A DNA stretch of 27,990 nt, taken from assembly GCA_027489295.1 (NCBI GenBank), contig JAIYAA010000293.1, forward strand, positions 1 to 27,990, in the 5' to 3' direction. The position numbers were made by a program, and so were the translations under genes. This document shows, one piece after another, positions 1-6,906 of this stretch. The stretch's first letter is position 1, and each line of letters opens with the position of its first letter. The DNA comes from Sphingomonadales bacterium (GTDB lineage: Bacteria; Pseudomonadota; Alphaproteobacteria; Sphingomonadales; Sphingomonadaceae). The notes below the pieces were generated by a model. That model did not search any database. It saw only the letters and a program-made list of their open reading frames with translations, and was not told the DNA's origin.

Positions 1-93
1 GCGGTCGATCTGCGCGAGGGCGGCGTCGAGCGCCTTCTGCTTGTCCGTGGGATTGGCCATATTGCCGTCGATCACCTTGAGAGATGCTGCCAT
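1..93 (-). CDS. recA: RecA recombinase, N-terminal 31 residues (partial, runs off the left edge)
   Basis: The reverse strand from the ATG at 93 reads MAASLKVIDGNMANPTDKQK and continues in frame to the window edge. This matches the start of sphingomonad RecA as I know it: the N-terminal helix that packs on the neighbouring subunit, with KQKALDAALAQIDR leading towards the missing core. RecA forms ATP-dependent filaments on single-stranded DNA, catalyses strand exchange and triggers LexA self-cleavage. Only the oligomerisation arm is present; the Walker A motif lies outside. The LexA-type box about 80 bases upstream independently supports the identity. Confidence 0.93.
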   Translation of the reverse strand, partial: MAASLKVIDGNMANPTDKQKALDAALAQIDR

Positions 94-147
94 TGGGAAG
101 CCCCGTCGCTAGAGGGTTTGCACGCCACGTTCAACTGTGTTGGCCCC

Positions 148-176
148 TATGTATTCCATTTGTTCCATCAGAACAA
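148..176 (-). promoter_or_regulatory. recA promoter (-35 TTGTTC, -10 TACATA)
   Basis: On the minus strand, TTGTTC (176-171) is followed by exactly 17 bases and then TACATA (153-148). Transcription would start near 141, about 48 bases ahead of the recA ATG. The -35 hexamer shares its last four bases with one half of the SOS box, so LexA binding would block RNA polymerase directly. The call rests on spacing and hexamer match. Confidence 0.6.
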
Positions 177-185
177 GAGCGGAAC
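171..185 (-). promoter_or_regulatory. LexA binding site (alphaproteobacterial SOS box)
   Basis: The plus strand shows GAAC-AAGAGCG-GAAC, which is GTTC-N7-GTTC when read towards recA. That is the LexA consensus known for alphaproteobacteria, a direct repeat unlike the CTGT-N8-ACAG palindrome of E. coli. It lies 78 bases upstream of the recA start and overlaps the -35. The divergent MOSC gene has its -35 about 12 bases beyond the box, so LexA might affect it too, but that is inference. Confidence 0.85.
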
Positions 186-197
186 ATGGCAGAACAT

Positions 198-226
198 TTG
201 CGGGCACGCGCCGGGCTGGCTAGCGG
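198..226 (+). promoter_or_regulatory. Putative promoter of the MOSC gene, leaderless layout
   Basis: TTGCGG (198-203), 17 bases, then TAGCGG (221-226) ends six bases before the ATG at 233. With a normal -10 to start-site distance, transcription would begin at or next to the start codon. The layout recurs at other genes in the window. Confidence 0.4.
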
Positions 227-232
227 TGGGTC

Positions 233-952
233 ATGAGCATGATCGTCGGCCACGTTTCCGCCCTTGCCCGCTTTCCGGTGAAGTCCATGGCCGGCGAGGC
301 ACGGGCGGTGGCCGAAATGGACTGGCAGGGTTTCGAGGGGGATCGGCAATATGCCTTTGTCCGCGCAGACAATGGCACACGCTTTCCGTGGCTTACCGCC
401 CGTGAAGTGCCCGGCATGGTGCTCCACCGGGCGCGATTCGTCGATGCGGCCAAGCCCAAGACCAGCACCGTCGAGATCGAGGCGCCCGATGGCAGCATCC
501 GCTCGCTCCACGATGCGGGATTGCTGGCGCACCTTGCAGAAGCGGCGCGCGAGCCGGTGTCGCTGATCCAGGTGGCGCGAGGCGTGTACGATTCGATGCC
601 CGTCTCGCTCCAGACCAGTGCCGGGCACCGAGCCCTGGAGGCCGCGCATGGCGGGCGGATCGACCCGCGTCGCTTCCGGATCAACGTGACGATCGAAAGC
701 GAGTTGCTGCCGGAACAATGGCAGGGCCTGCGCCTTGCATTCGGTGATCCGAGCGCGGACGGTGCGATCGTGCAATGCGCCGATCCGATCCAGCGCTGCG
801 TGCTGGTGACGATTGATCCGGAGACGGGTGCGAAGGACCCGACGATCCTGCGCACCGTCGCCCAGCACTTCGGCGCCTGTTACGGTCTCTATTCGGCGCC
901 GGTGCGGCCGGGGCTGATCCGCGTCGGCGATCCGGTTCGGGTGGTGGGTTAA
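233..952 (+). CDS. MOSC domain-containing protein (molybdenum cofactor-binding fold)
   Basis: This 239-residue protein has the MOSC family layout. An N-terminal beta-barrel begins at about residues 4-20 (VSALARFPVKSMAG), with FEGDRQYAF at 34-42, as in YcbX/MOCS3-like proteins. The MOSC core follows with DPRRFRINV (144-152) and QCADPIQRCVLVTIDP (181-196), then a motif resembling the DPTILRT.A...G.YGLY stretch of the family. MOSC domains carry sulfurated molybdenum cofactor or use it for N-hydroxylated substrate reduction, with a conserved cysteine as ligand; Cys182 and Cys189 are the candidates here. No ferredoxin-like extension is present, so a redox partner would be separate. The gene stands alone, divergent from recA and convergent with the S9 peptidase. 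The ATG at 233 lacks a clear Shine-Dalgarno; the second ATG at 239 is an alternative. Substrate unknown. Confidence 0.85.
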   Translation: MSMIVGHVSALARFPVKSMAGEARAVAEMDWQGFEGDRQYAFVRADNGTRFPWLTAREVPGMVLHRARFVDAAKPKTSTVEIEAPDGSIRSLHDAGLLAHLAEAAREPVSLIQVARGVYDSMPVSLQTSAGHRALEAAHGGRIDPRRFRINVTIESELLPEQWQGLRLAFGDPSADGAIVQCADPIQRCVLVTIDPETGAKDPTILRTVAQHFGACYGLYSAPVRPGLIRVGDPVRVVG

Positions 953-962
953 CCTCTCAAAT

Positions 963-1058
963 CGTCATCCCGGAGGAAGCCGGGATCCAGACGCCACGCC
1001 GCCACGGCAAGCACCGCGTCGGGGACCCCAATGGATTCCGGCTTTCGCCGGAATGACG
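963..1058. repeat. Intergenic palindromic repeat element (REP/MITE-like)
   Basis: The left end reads CGTCATCCCGG..GAAGCCGGGATCCA and the right end TGGATTCCGGCTTTCGCCGGAATGACG, so the two ends are near-perfect inverted copies. Each end also contains its own smaller hairpin (CCCGG..CCGGG and TTCCGGC..GCCGGAA). About 40 unrelated bases lie between them. This is the dispersed intergenic repeat known from many proteobacteria, whose spurious translation reads RHSGESRNP or IPASAGMT. It sits between the convergent stop codons of the MOSC and peptidase genes, where its hairpins may also end transcription. Only this copy is in the window. Confidence 0.8.
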
Positions 1059-1092
1059 GAAGGGGAGAAGCGCGAACGCCCCTCCCCCTCCC

Positions 1093-3138
1093 TCACTTCG
1101 CGGCCTTGCCGGTCCAGCGGTCCATCCAGCCGAGGACCTCGCCATACCATTGCAGCGAGTTCTTGGGCTTGAGCACCCAATGGTTCTCCTCCGGAAAAAC
1201 CAGCAGCTTGGACGGGATTTCGCGGCGCTGGAGCGCGGTGAAGGCGGCGAGCCCCTGGGTATAGGGGATGCGGAAATCCTTCTCGCTGGTGATTACCAGC
1301 TGCGGGGTTTTCCACGCGGCGACATGGTTGACCGGGTTCCAGCGCTCGAACGCGGCGGGATCTTCTAAATATGCCTTGCCGCCATGTTCCCACTCGTCGA
1401 ACCACAGCTCCTCGGTCTCATAGGCCATGGCACGCGCGTCGAACACACCGTCATGCTGGACGATGCACTTGAAGCGATCCGGCCACTGGCCCTCGATCCA
1501 GTTCATCATGTAGCCGCCATAGGAGGCACCCAGCGCACATGCCTTGCTTCCATCAAGGAAATCAAAGCGATCGGTCGCGGCTTTCAGGCCCTTTTTGAGG
1601 TCCTCGAGCGGCCAGCCGCCCCAGTTGTTGCGGATCGCATCGGTGAAGGCCTGCCCGTAACCGGTCGAGCCATGGAAATCGACCGCGACCACCGCATAGC
1701 CGGCGCCGGCGAATACCGCGGGGTTCCAGCGGTACGACCAGCTGTTGCCCATGCTGCCCTGCGGGCCGCCATGAACGATGAAGGCGATCGGCGCCTTGGC
1801 ATCGGCAGCCAGCCCGGCCGGCTTGGCGACATAGCCCCAGACGAGGTCGCCATTGGCGCCGTTAAAGCTGTAGCGGGTCACCTGCGGCATCGAAATGCCG
1901 GCCAGCTTTTCGGCGTTCACGGCGGTAAGCCGCGTGCTCTTTTTGCCCTTGAGCCAGTAGAAATCGTCCGGCGCGGTGAGGCTGTTCATCGCATAAACGA
2001 TGCCCCCCTTGGTCGGCACCACGGCGGAGACACTGCCCTGCTGGGTCAGCCGCTCCACCTTGCCGTCGAGCGACACGGCGAAGACGGGTTCTTCCTGCAC
2101 GTCGTTCGCAGTGACGTAGATCGTCTTCGACTCCGGCCCCCAGGCGATCGAGGCGACCGAGCGGTCCCACTTGCTGGTCAGCGCGCGGACTTCGCCGGTG
2201 GCGAGGTTGCGGAGCATCAGCACCTGGCGATCGGCCTCATAGCCCGGCCGCGCCATCGCGAACCATGCCAGCCACTTCCCGTCGGGCGAGGGCGTCGGCA
2301 GATTGTCCATCCCGCCATTGGCCTTGGTGAGGTTCACCGGCGCGGCGGAGCCATCCGCGGGTGCGGCGAAGATGTCGAGATTGGTCGAGAGCGACTCGAT
2401 CCGACCCGCTTCGCGCAGGGCGAAATAGATCGTCTTGCCGTCCGCCGACCACGCGACTTCCTCGCCGCCGCCCGAGGGCTTGGAGGGGCTGTCGCCGATC
2501 AGCGCGCCTTCGATCGCGACACCGTCGCCCGTCGCGCCCTGCGGGCCGAACGGCAGGACGAAGAGCTGCGAGCGTGTGCCATCGGCCCAGCTATCCCAGT
2601 GGCGCACGAACAACTGGCTGTAGACACGGCCCGAACCCGCATTTGGATCCTTCTTCTCGCTCGCCGGAGTGACGGTGGGCGCACCCGGCTTGCGATCCGC
2701 CCAGACGAGCAGCTTCGATCCGTCCGGCGAGACCTTGAAGCCGCTGAAGCCGCCCTGGATATGGGTCAGCTGGACGGGCGTGCCGCCGGTGATCGAGACG
2801 GACCACACCGCATCCTGACCGCCCTTGTCCGACTGGAACCACACCGTCTTGCCGTCGGCCGAGAATTGCGGCGCGGTCTCGTTGACCAGCGGCTCGGCGA
2901 CCAGCTTTTCCGGCTTGGCGCCCTTGGCGGACAGATCAAGCCGCCACAGGTCGTAGCGGCCCTTGTTGGCGGCGAGATCGGTCTCGCGCTGCTGCCAGAC
3001 GAGCCAGCGGCCGTCGGGCGACACCGCGGGCGCGCCGACGCGGGAGAGACCGACAACGTCCTGGATGGTGAGGTCACGCGCCGAAGCCGGCGCGATCATG
3101 GCGGCGAGCGCAACGCCCGCAACGAGGAACTGCTTCAT
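1093..3138 (-). CDS. Secreted S9-family prolyl oligopeptidase/acylaminoacyl-peptidase
   Basis: A 681-residue serine peptidase of the S9 family (S9C-like). An N-terminal signal peptide (MKQFLVAGVALAAMIAPASA, predicted cut after ASA) points to export. A seven-bladed propeller-like region follows, with repeated SPDG/SADGK blade motifs over roughly residues 40-330. The C-terminal alpha/beta-hydrolase holds the nucleophile in GASYGGY (Ser539), Asp621 in SEKDFRIP and His653 in EENHWVL. These enzymes cut short peptides or remove acylated N-terminal residues. The start is placed at 3138: the longer frame to 3156 would put residues before the signal peptide, and a promoter-like pair ends seven bases before this ATG. 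That promoter lies between popZ and this gene, suggesting independent transcription. Substrate not predictable. Confidence 0.9.
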   Translation of the reverse strand: MKQFLVAGVALAAMIAPASARDLTIQDVVGLSRVGAPAVSPDGRWLVWQQRETDLAANKGRYDLWRLDLSAKGAKPEKLVAEPLVNETAPQFSADGKTVWFQSDKGGQDAVWSVSITGGTPVQLTHIQGGFSGFKVSPDGSKLLVWADRKPGAPTVTPASEKKDPNAGSGRVYSQLFVRHWDSWADGTRSQLFVLPFGPQGATGDGVAIEGALIGDSPSKPSGGGEEVAWSADGKTIYFALREAGRIESLSTNLDIFAAPADGSAAPVNLTKANGGMDNLPTPSPDGKWLAWFAMARPGYEADRQVLMLRNLATGEVRALTSKWDRSVASIAWGPESKTIYVTANDVQEEPVFAVSLDGKVERLTQQGSVSAVVPTKGGIVYAMNSLTAPDDFYWLKGKKSTRLTAVNAEKLAGISMPQVTRYSFNGANGDLVWGYVAKPAGLAADAKAPIAFIVHGGPQGSMGNSWSYRWNPAVFAGAGYAVVAVDFHGSTGYGQAFTDAIRNNWGGWPLEDLKKGLKAATDRFDFLDGSKACALGASYGGYMMNWIEGQWPDRFKCIVQHDGVFDARAMAYETEELWFDEWEHGGKAYLEDPAAFERWNPVNHVAAWKTPQLVITSEKDFRIPYTQGLAAFTALQRREIPSKLLVFPEENHWVLKPKNSLQWYGEVLGWMDRWTGKAAK

Positions 3139-3145
3139 GACCAGC

Positions 3146-3175
3146 ACGATAGCCACAAGGTTGCGGCCGATACAA
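3146..3175 (-). promoter_or_regulatory. Putative promoter of the S9 peptidase, leaderless layout
   Basis: On the minus strand TTGTAT (3175-3170), 18 bases, TATCGT (3151-3146), then seven bases to the ATG at 3138. No Shine-Dalgarno sequence precedes that ATG. The geometry equals that seen at cysS, bioF and trmFO. Confidence 0.45.
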
Positions 3176-3190
3176 TCCGCCGTTTCGCGA

Positions 3191-3637
3191 TCAGCGGCTG
3201 CTGGTGATCCGGGCGATTTCGCGCGACACGATCTGCTCGACGAGCTGCGGCAGATTCTCGTCGAGCCAGTCGCGCAGCATCGGCTTCAGCATCTCGCGCA
3301 CCAGCCCCTCCAGCGTGTCCGATCCCGGCACCTGCGGCCGCACCACCAGCCGGGACAGCGCCTCCAACTTCTCGCGGCTGGCCTCGGCGACGCGATCGGA
3401 GAGGATCGGGTCGGCCGGGGCCGCCGCGGGCGCGGGCGACGGTGCCTCGGCGATCGGTTCACTTAGTTCGAGCACGTCCTCATGGACCTGCTCCGCCGGT
3501 GTGTCGTCGGGCTCCGGCTCCGCAACCGCGCGCAACGGACGGCCGCGGGCGAACGCACCGGGCTCGTCATCGGCGATGATCCGTTTGATCGATGCGAGGA
3601 TTTCCTCCATCGACGGCTCGCTGCTGGCAGTCCCCAT
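3191..3637 (-). CDS. popZ: PopZ-type polar organising protein (DUF2497 family)
   Basis: The 148-residue protein has the two conserved ends of the PopZ/DUF2497 family. The N-terminal SEPSMEEILASIKRIIADDE is the short helix that recruits client proteins. The C-terminal helices (EGLVREMLKPMLRDWLDENL and QLVEQIVSREIARI) drive self-assembly. Between them, residues ~30-85 form an acidic, proline- and alanine-rich disordered spacer. In Caulobacter PopZ builds a polar matrix that tethers the ParB-parS centromere and cell-cycle kinases. The neighbour is tolC, a common arrangement in alphaproteobacteria. Two in-frame starts exist: ATG 3646 has no room for a ribosome site, while ATG 3637 has AGGA eight bases upstream and is preferred. 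The gap to tolC is about 37 bases, so the two are probably co-transcribed. Confidence 0.85.
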   Translation of the reverse strand: MGTASSEPSMEEILASIKRIIADDEPGAFARGRPLRAVAEPEPDDTPAEQVHEDVLELSEPIAEAPSPAPAAAPADPILSDRVAEASREKLEALSRLVVRPQVPGSDTLEGLVREMLKPMLRDWLDENLPQLVEQIVSREIARITSSR

Positions 3638-3674
3638 CGCGTCCATCCTGGCGTTCGAGTGCGAACGCCCTCAA

Positions 3675-5228
3675 TCAGGGATTCGAACGGTTGCTGTCAA
3701 CCGGACGCTGGAGGATCGGATCGAGCGGCTGGCCGATCACCTCCGGCCCTTGCGGCGGGGTGGCGCGGGTGCTGGTCGCCACCGGCTTCGGGGTCTTGTC
3801 GTCCGCCCAGTCGTTGATGCGATTGCGCACCCGAACATAGTTGACGTTCGGATCGTAGAGCAGCCGGCTGTCGAAATTGAGATCCTTCGCCTGGGCGCGA
3901 CCCATGGCCGCCAGCAGGCTGAACCCGGCGACATAGGCATCGCGCTCGGCCGTGACATACTGGACCTGCGAGTTGAGCAGTTCCTGCTCCGCGTTCAGGA
4001 TGTCGAGGATGGTGCGGGTGCCGACGCTGTTTTCGGCACGCACGCCTTCGAGGCTGAGCTGGTTGGCCTGCACGGCGGTCCGCGACGATTCGATCACGCG
4101 CAGTGCCGCCTGATAGCTCGCATAGGCCGAACGCGCCTGCGCGATCACGCCGCGCTCGGTGAGCGTCACCTGCTCGATCGCGGCGCCTTCGCGGGCCTGG
4201 GCCTGCCGGACCTGGGCGGCGGGGCGCCCGGCCTGAAACAGCGGCATCGTCACCTGCACGCCCACCGTGGCGGTCTTGCCATTGGGATTGAGCCCGGCGC
4301 GTTCGCCGATGGCACCGACCGAGCCGAGATAATTGTAATAGCTGCCGCTGACGCCGAGGCTTACCTGAGGCAGGCGACCGGCCTGCGCGACACGGGTATC
4401 GAAGCGCGAGGCGTCGCGGGCGAGCTGGGCGGCTTCGAGAAACGGGTTGTTGGCCAGCGCCACCTGCTCGGCGGACTGCGCATCCTGCGGCAGGTTCGGA
4501 AGCGGCGGCGGCGGCGCGAGCACGCCCGGCGGCGTGCCGACGACGCGGATATAGGTCTCGCGGCTGCCGATCAGCTGCGCCTCGGCGCTGCGCAGCTGCG
4601 ACTGGGCAAGTGCCAGCCGCGCCTCGGACTGGGCGACGTCGGTGCGGGTCAGGTCGCCCACCTGGAAACGGTCGCGCGTCGCCTGCAGGTTGACCTCGAG
4701 GACGTGGACGTTTTCCTGGTTCAGGCGGACGATCGACTCGTCACGAATCACGTTCAGATAAGCGGTCACCGTCTGGGTGAAGATGTCCGCCTCGGTCCCG
4801 CGCAGATTGGCGCGACCGGCGGTGACCCGCACCTCCGCGGCGCGCACCGAATTGCGGATCCGGCCGCCATTGTAGATCGGCTGCGAGAGGTTGAGGCCGA
4901 TCTGCGCCTGACGCGACGGCGTCAGCGCGGTCGCGTCGGTGTTGTAGAGGCTGTCATTGGCGCTGCCGGTGGCGCTCAACCCGGGCAGCCCCTGCGACCG
5001 CGCGATCGGAACATTCTCGTCGTTCGCGCGCTGGTTCGCACGTTCCGACTGCAGGTCCGGATTGGTTGCATAGGCCTGCGACAGCGCATCCTGCAGCGTC
5101 GTCGTGGGCGCAGCGGTTTTGGCACCGGGGGACGGCACGTCCTGCCGGCCGCTCGGCGCAACCTGCGCGTACGCCGGCGCCCCGAGAGATACGAGGCTCA
5201 CACCAATGAGCAGAATGTTCAGTCGCAT
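3675..5228 (-). CDS. tolC: TolC-family outer membrane efflux/secretion protein
   Basis: This 517-residue protein starts with a signal peptide ending APAYA-Q. It has the duplicated TolC architecture: LQDALSQAYATNPDLQSERA (about residues 45-64) opens the first repeat, and SAEQVALANNPFLEAAQ opens the second. Each is followed by long heptad-rich helices (RLALAQSQLRSAEAQL; TVQANQLSLEGVRAENSVGTRTILDILNAEQELLNS). LSQPIYNGGRI and VTMPLFQAGRP are the family's periplasmic strand turns. Trimers form the outer-membrane channel and periplasmic tunnel of tripartite pumps and type I secretion systems. No inner-membrane pump or adaptor is encoded nearby, so it probably serves several. The C-terminal ~60 residues are proline-rich and variable. 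It lies 17 bases after the methyltransferase-like gene, likely in one transcript. Confidence 0.93.
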   Translation of the reverse strand: MRLNILLIGVSLVSLGAPAYAQVAPSGRQDVPSPGAKTAAPTTTLQDALSQAYATNPDLQSERANQRANDENVPIARSQGLPGLSATGSANDSLYNTDATALTPSRQAQIGLNLSQPIYNGGRIRNSVRAAEVRVTAGRANLRGTEADIFTQTVTAYLNVIRDESIVRLNQENVHVLEVNLQATRDRFQVGDLTRTDVAQSEARLALAQSQLRSAEAQLIGSRETYIRVVGTPPGVLAPPPPLPNLPQDAQSAEQVALANNPFLEAAQLARDASRFDTRVAQAGRLPQVSLGVSGSYYNYLGSVGAIGERAGLNPNGKTATVGVQVTMPLFQAGRPAAQVRQAQAREGAAIEQVTLTERGVIAQARSAYASYQAALRVIESSRTAVQANQLSLEGVRAENSVGTRTILDILNAEQELLNSQVQYVTAERDAYVAGFSLLAAMGRAQAKDLNFDSRLLYDPNVNYVRVRNRINDWADDKTPKPVATSTRATPPQGPEVIGQPLDPILQRPVDSNRSNP

Positions 5229-5245
5229 GAGCCCCGTCTTTAAGG

Positions 5246-5926
5246 TTAAAAGGTAAATTTTCTCGGTTTTTGAAAGCCCGGCAGCGTCGCAACTTCGATA
5301 TCGAGGAAGTTGACGAGGCCGAAGCCCCCCTCGGTGCGACGGCCGAGCGCGAGGCGCGTCACACCGCGATCGATCACGCCGGTCACCAGGCGGCCGCCGA
5401 CCTTCACCTGATCGAGGATCCCTTGCGGCAGCTCCTCGATGGCGCCGTCGATCACCACCAGATCATAAGGACCGCGGGCGGCCCAGCCGGCGTTCAGCGG
5501 GCCCTGCACCAGCTCGACATTCGCCGCACCGGCGAGGCCGCCGCGCGCGATCGCGAGCAGCGCCGGCTCTTCCTCCAGCGCCACGACCGAGGCGACCAGA
5601 CCGGAGAGCAGCGCCGCGGCATAGCCGCCGGCGGCACCGATCAGGAGCACATGGTCGCTCGGCTGCAGCTCGGATTCGGTCAGCAACCGCCCGGTCGCCA
5701 GCGGCGACTCGTGGTGGCGGCCGTTGCCGAGCGGCAGCAGCGTGTCGCGATAGGCGAGCGCGCGCTGATCGGTGGGCAGGAACACTTCGCGCGGCACGTG
5801 CGACATCGCCGTAACCACACGGGGATCGTTCACCGCGTTGGTACGCAGCTGGCTCGCCACCATGGCGTGGCGCATCGCTTCGAAACGGGGCGCTTCGAGG
5901 GGCGCAGGGTCGACCATAAGGGCCAT
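5246..5926 (-). CDS. Protein-L-isoaspartate O-methyltransferase-like protein, probably catalytically degenerate
   Basis: A 226-residue protein with the PIMT fold. The N-terminal RHAMVASQLRTNAVNDPRVVTAMSHVPREVFLP is the classic family opening. HVLLIGAAGGYAAALLSGL stands where PIMT has its SAM-binding GSGYqaA motif, followed by VVALEEEP (motif II) and YDLVVIDGAIEELP. True PIMTs methylate isoaspartyl residues using a GQTISQP-type loop before the SAM site. Here that place reads PLGNGRHHESPLATGRLLTE, so the substrate loop is not conserved and canonical repair activity is doubtful. The upstream frame opens GTG-ATG-ATG (5932, 5929, 5926); GGAG lies five bases before the ATG at 5926, which is preferred. 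The gene sits directly ahead of tolC, a pairing I recall from other sphingomonads. Confidence 0.8.
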   Translation of the reverse strand: MALMVDPAPLEAPRFEAMRHAMVASQLRTNAVNDPRVVTAMSHVPREVFLPTDQRALAYRDTLLPLGNGRHHESPLATGRLLTESELQPSDHVLLIGAAGGYAAALLSGLVASVVALEEEPALLAIARGGLAGAANVELVQGPLNAGWAARGPYDLVVIDGAIEELPQGILDQVKVGGRLVTGVIDRGVTRLALGRRTEGGFGLVNFLDIEVATLPGFQKPRKFTF

Positions 5927-5950
5927 CATCACTCCGCTTGTCGCACAACC

Positions 5951-5968
5951 GTATTAGTTGCGCAATAC
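5951..5968. promoter_or_regulatory. Inverted repeats upstream of the methyltransferase-tolC-popZ block (possible operator)
   Basis: The interval holds GTATT-N8-AATAC and, with a different centre, the perfect palindrome TTGCGCAA at 5958-5965. It lies 25-42 bases upstream of the methyltransferase start, where a repressor could act. TTGCGCAA-type cores occur in MarR-family operators, but no regulator gene is adjacent and an 8-base palindrome is weak evidence. Confidence 0.2.
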
Positions 5969-6044
5969 ACTTGTTGCTGTCCCGAGGCTTCTATCGCGGT
6001 GTTGGGGACTCGCCAAGCGAGCGTGACGTTATTTTGAAACTGTG

Positions 6045-6074
6045 TTGACAGGGACCCACCCCCGGGGGCATTGG
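6045..6074 (+). promoter_or_regulatory. Putative promoter of tRNA-Cys
   Basis: A consensus TTGACA occurs at 6045-6050, the best -35 hexamer in this stretch, 44 bases before the tRNA. At 17-18 bases downstream only GCATTG/CATTGG is found, so the -10 is poor. Position and strand fit the tRNA. Confidence 0.35.
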
Positions 6075-6093
6075 CCGCGCCTCACCTCCGGAT

Positions 6094-6167
6094 GGCCCGA
6101 TGGCGGAATGGTGACGCAGCGGACTGCAAATCCGTATATGCCGGTTCGATTCCGGCTCGGGCCTCCA
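6094..6167 (+). tRNA. tRNA-Cys (anticodon GCA)
   Basis: A complete cloverleaf can be drawn by hand. The acceptor stem GGCCCGA (6094-6100) pairs with TCGGGCC (6157-6163), followed by discriminator U and an encoded CCA (6165-6167). The anticodon stem GCGGA/TCCGT encloses CTGCAAA with anticodon GCA. The T-arm is GCCGG-TTCGATT-CCGGC. GCA decodes both cysteine codons UGU and UGC. The length is 74 bases. The cognate synthetase gene cysS begins only about 1.9 kb downstream on the same strand. Confidence 0.97.
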
Positions 6168-6289
6168 CCCTTACAGCCGCGAGACACGATGGCACGCTAG
6201 GCCGCTTCGTCTGGTTGCCTTCCCCTCTATACTTCCTCTATTCTTTTCATGCATGATCGCGCTGCCATTCAATTAAAGGCAGGGGGAAC

Positions 6290-6838
6290 ATGGAGAGGAT
6301 TTCGATTTGCATCGCGCTGACGCTTGCCGGTGTTTCGGGAGGCGTGGCGCAGGCACAGACGGCGCAGCCCGCCATTGCGCCGATCGCGGCGGGGAATGCC
6401 GGGATGCTGCGCGTGGGAACAGAAGTACCGCTCAAGCTCAGCGAGGAACTGACGACCAAGGGCAAGCTGCTCAAGGTCGGTTACCGCTTTCATCTGGAAG
6501 TCGCGTCAAACGTACTGGTGGACGGCCGAATCGTCATTCCCGCAGGCGCGCCGGCGATGGGCGAGGTGACGGAGGTCCGGAACAAGGGCATGTGGGGCAA
6601 GTCCGGGCACATTACCGCGCGGATACTCTACACCATCGTCAATGGTCGCCAGATTCGCCTGACGGGCAATTTCGACGAAAAGGGCACGACCGGCACCGCC
6701 GGTGTCGTCGGGGCGGTGGCGCTGCTGCCGGTTGCCGGCTTCTTCACTACGGGCACCAGTGCGAAGATCGCGAGCGGCACGCCGGTAAAGGCGTTCGTCG
6801 ATGAAGACGTGGCGCTGACGGCGCACCCCGCCCAGTAA
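6290..6838 (+). CDS. Exported hypothetical protein with beta-rich domain
   Basis: I do not recognise a named family. The 182-residue protein begins with a signal peptide (MERISICIALTLAGVSGGVAQAQ, likely cut after AQA). The mature part is beta-rich: LRVGTEVPLKLSEELTTKG, a V..NVLVDGRIVIPAGAPAMGEVTEV strand pair, then GKSGHITARI. The pattern of a low-complexity start, then pore-like G-T-xV-P-L and IPAGapaxGeV, resembles periplasmic proteins annotated only as hypothetical. A glycine/alanine-rich hydrophobic stretch at about 141-160 (TAGVVGAVALLPVAGFFTTG) could be a membrane segment or glycine hairpin. AGGGGG lies a few bases before ATG 6290, so the start is well supported. It is monocistronic and ends at a strong terminator. 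Confidence 0.7.
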   Translation: MERISICIALTLAGVSGGVAQAQTAQPAIAPIAAGNAGMLRVGTEVPLKLSEELTTKGKLLKVGYRFHLEVASNVLVDGRIVIPAGAPAMGEVTEVRNKGMWGKSGHITARILYTIVNGRQIRLTGNFDEKGTTGTAGVVGAVALLPVAGFFTTGTSAKIASGTPVKAFVDEDVALTAHPAQ

Positions 6839-6854
6839 CGCCGCACATAAAAAT

Positions 6855-6894
6855 GGAGGGCGCGCCGCCCCGTGCGACGCGCCCTCCTTCTTTT
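6855..6894. terminator. Bidirectional rho-independent terminator
   Basis: A perfect 10-bp stem GGAGGGCGCG (6855-6864) / CGCGCCCTCC (6878-6887) is followed by TTCTTTT on the plus strand. It is preceded by ATAAAAAT, which gives a U-tract when read on the minus strand. It sits exactly between the convergent stops at 6838 and 6907 and can end both transcripts. Confidence 0.9.
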
Positions 6895-6906
6895 GAGCCG
6901 CCAGGA

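Noticed and set aside
1384..3207. Long plus-strand frame of 607 codons opposite the S9 peptidase
   Set aside because: It is a mirror frame of a clear gene, arginine/glycine/alanine-rich without motifs, caused by high GC. The same applies to 3204-5243 (opposite tolC), 10014-11648 (opposite bioA) and 22081-24015 (opposite DUF2066 and overlapping purM).
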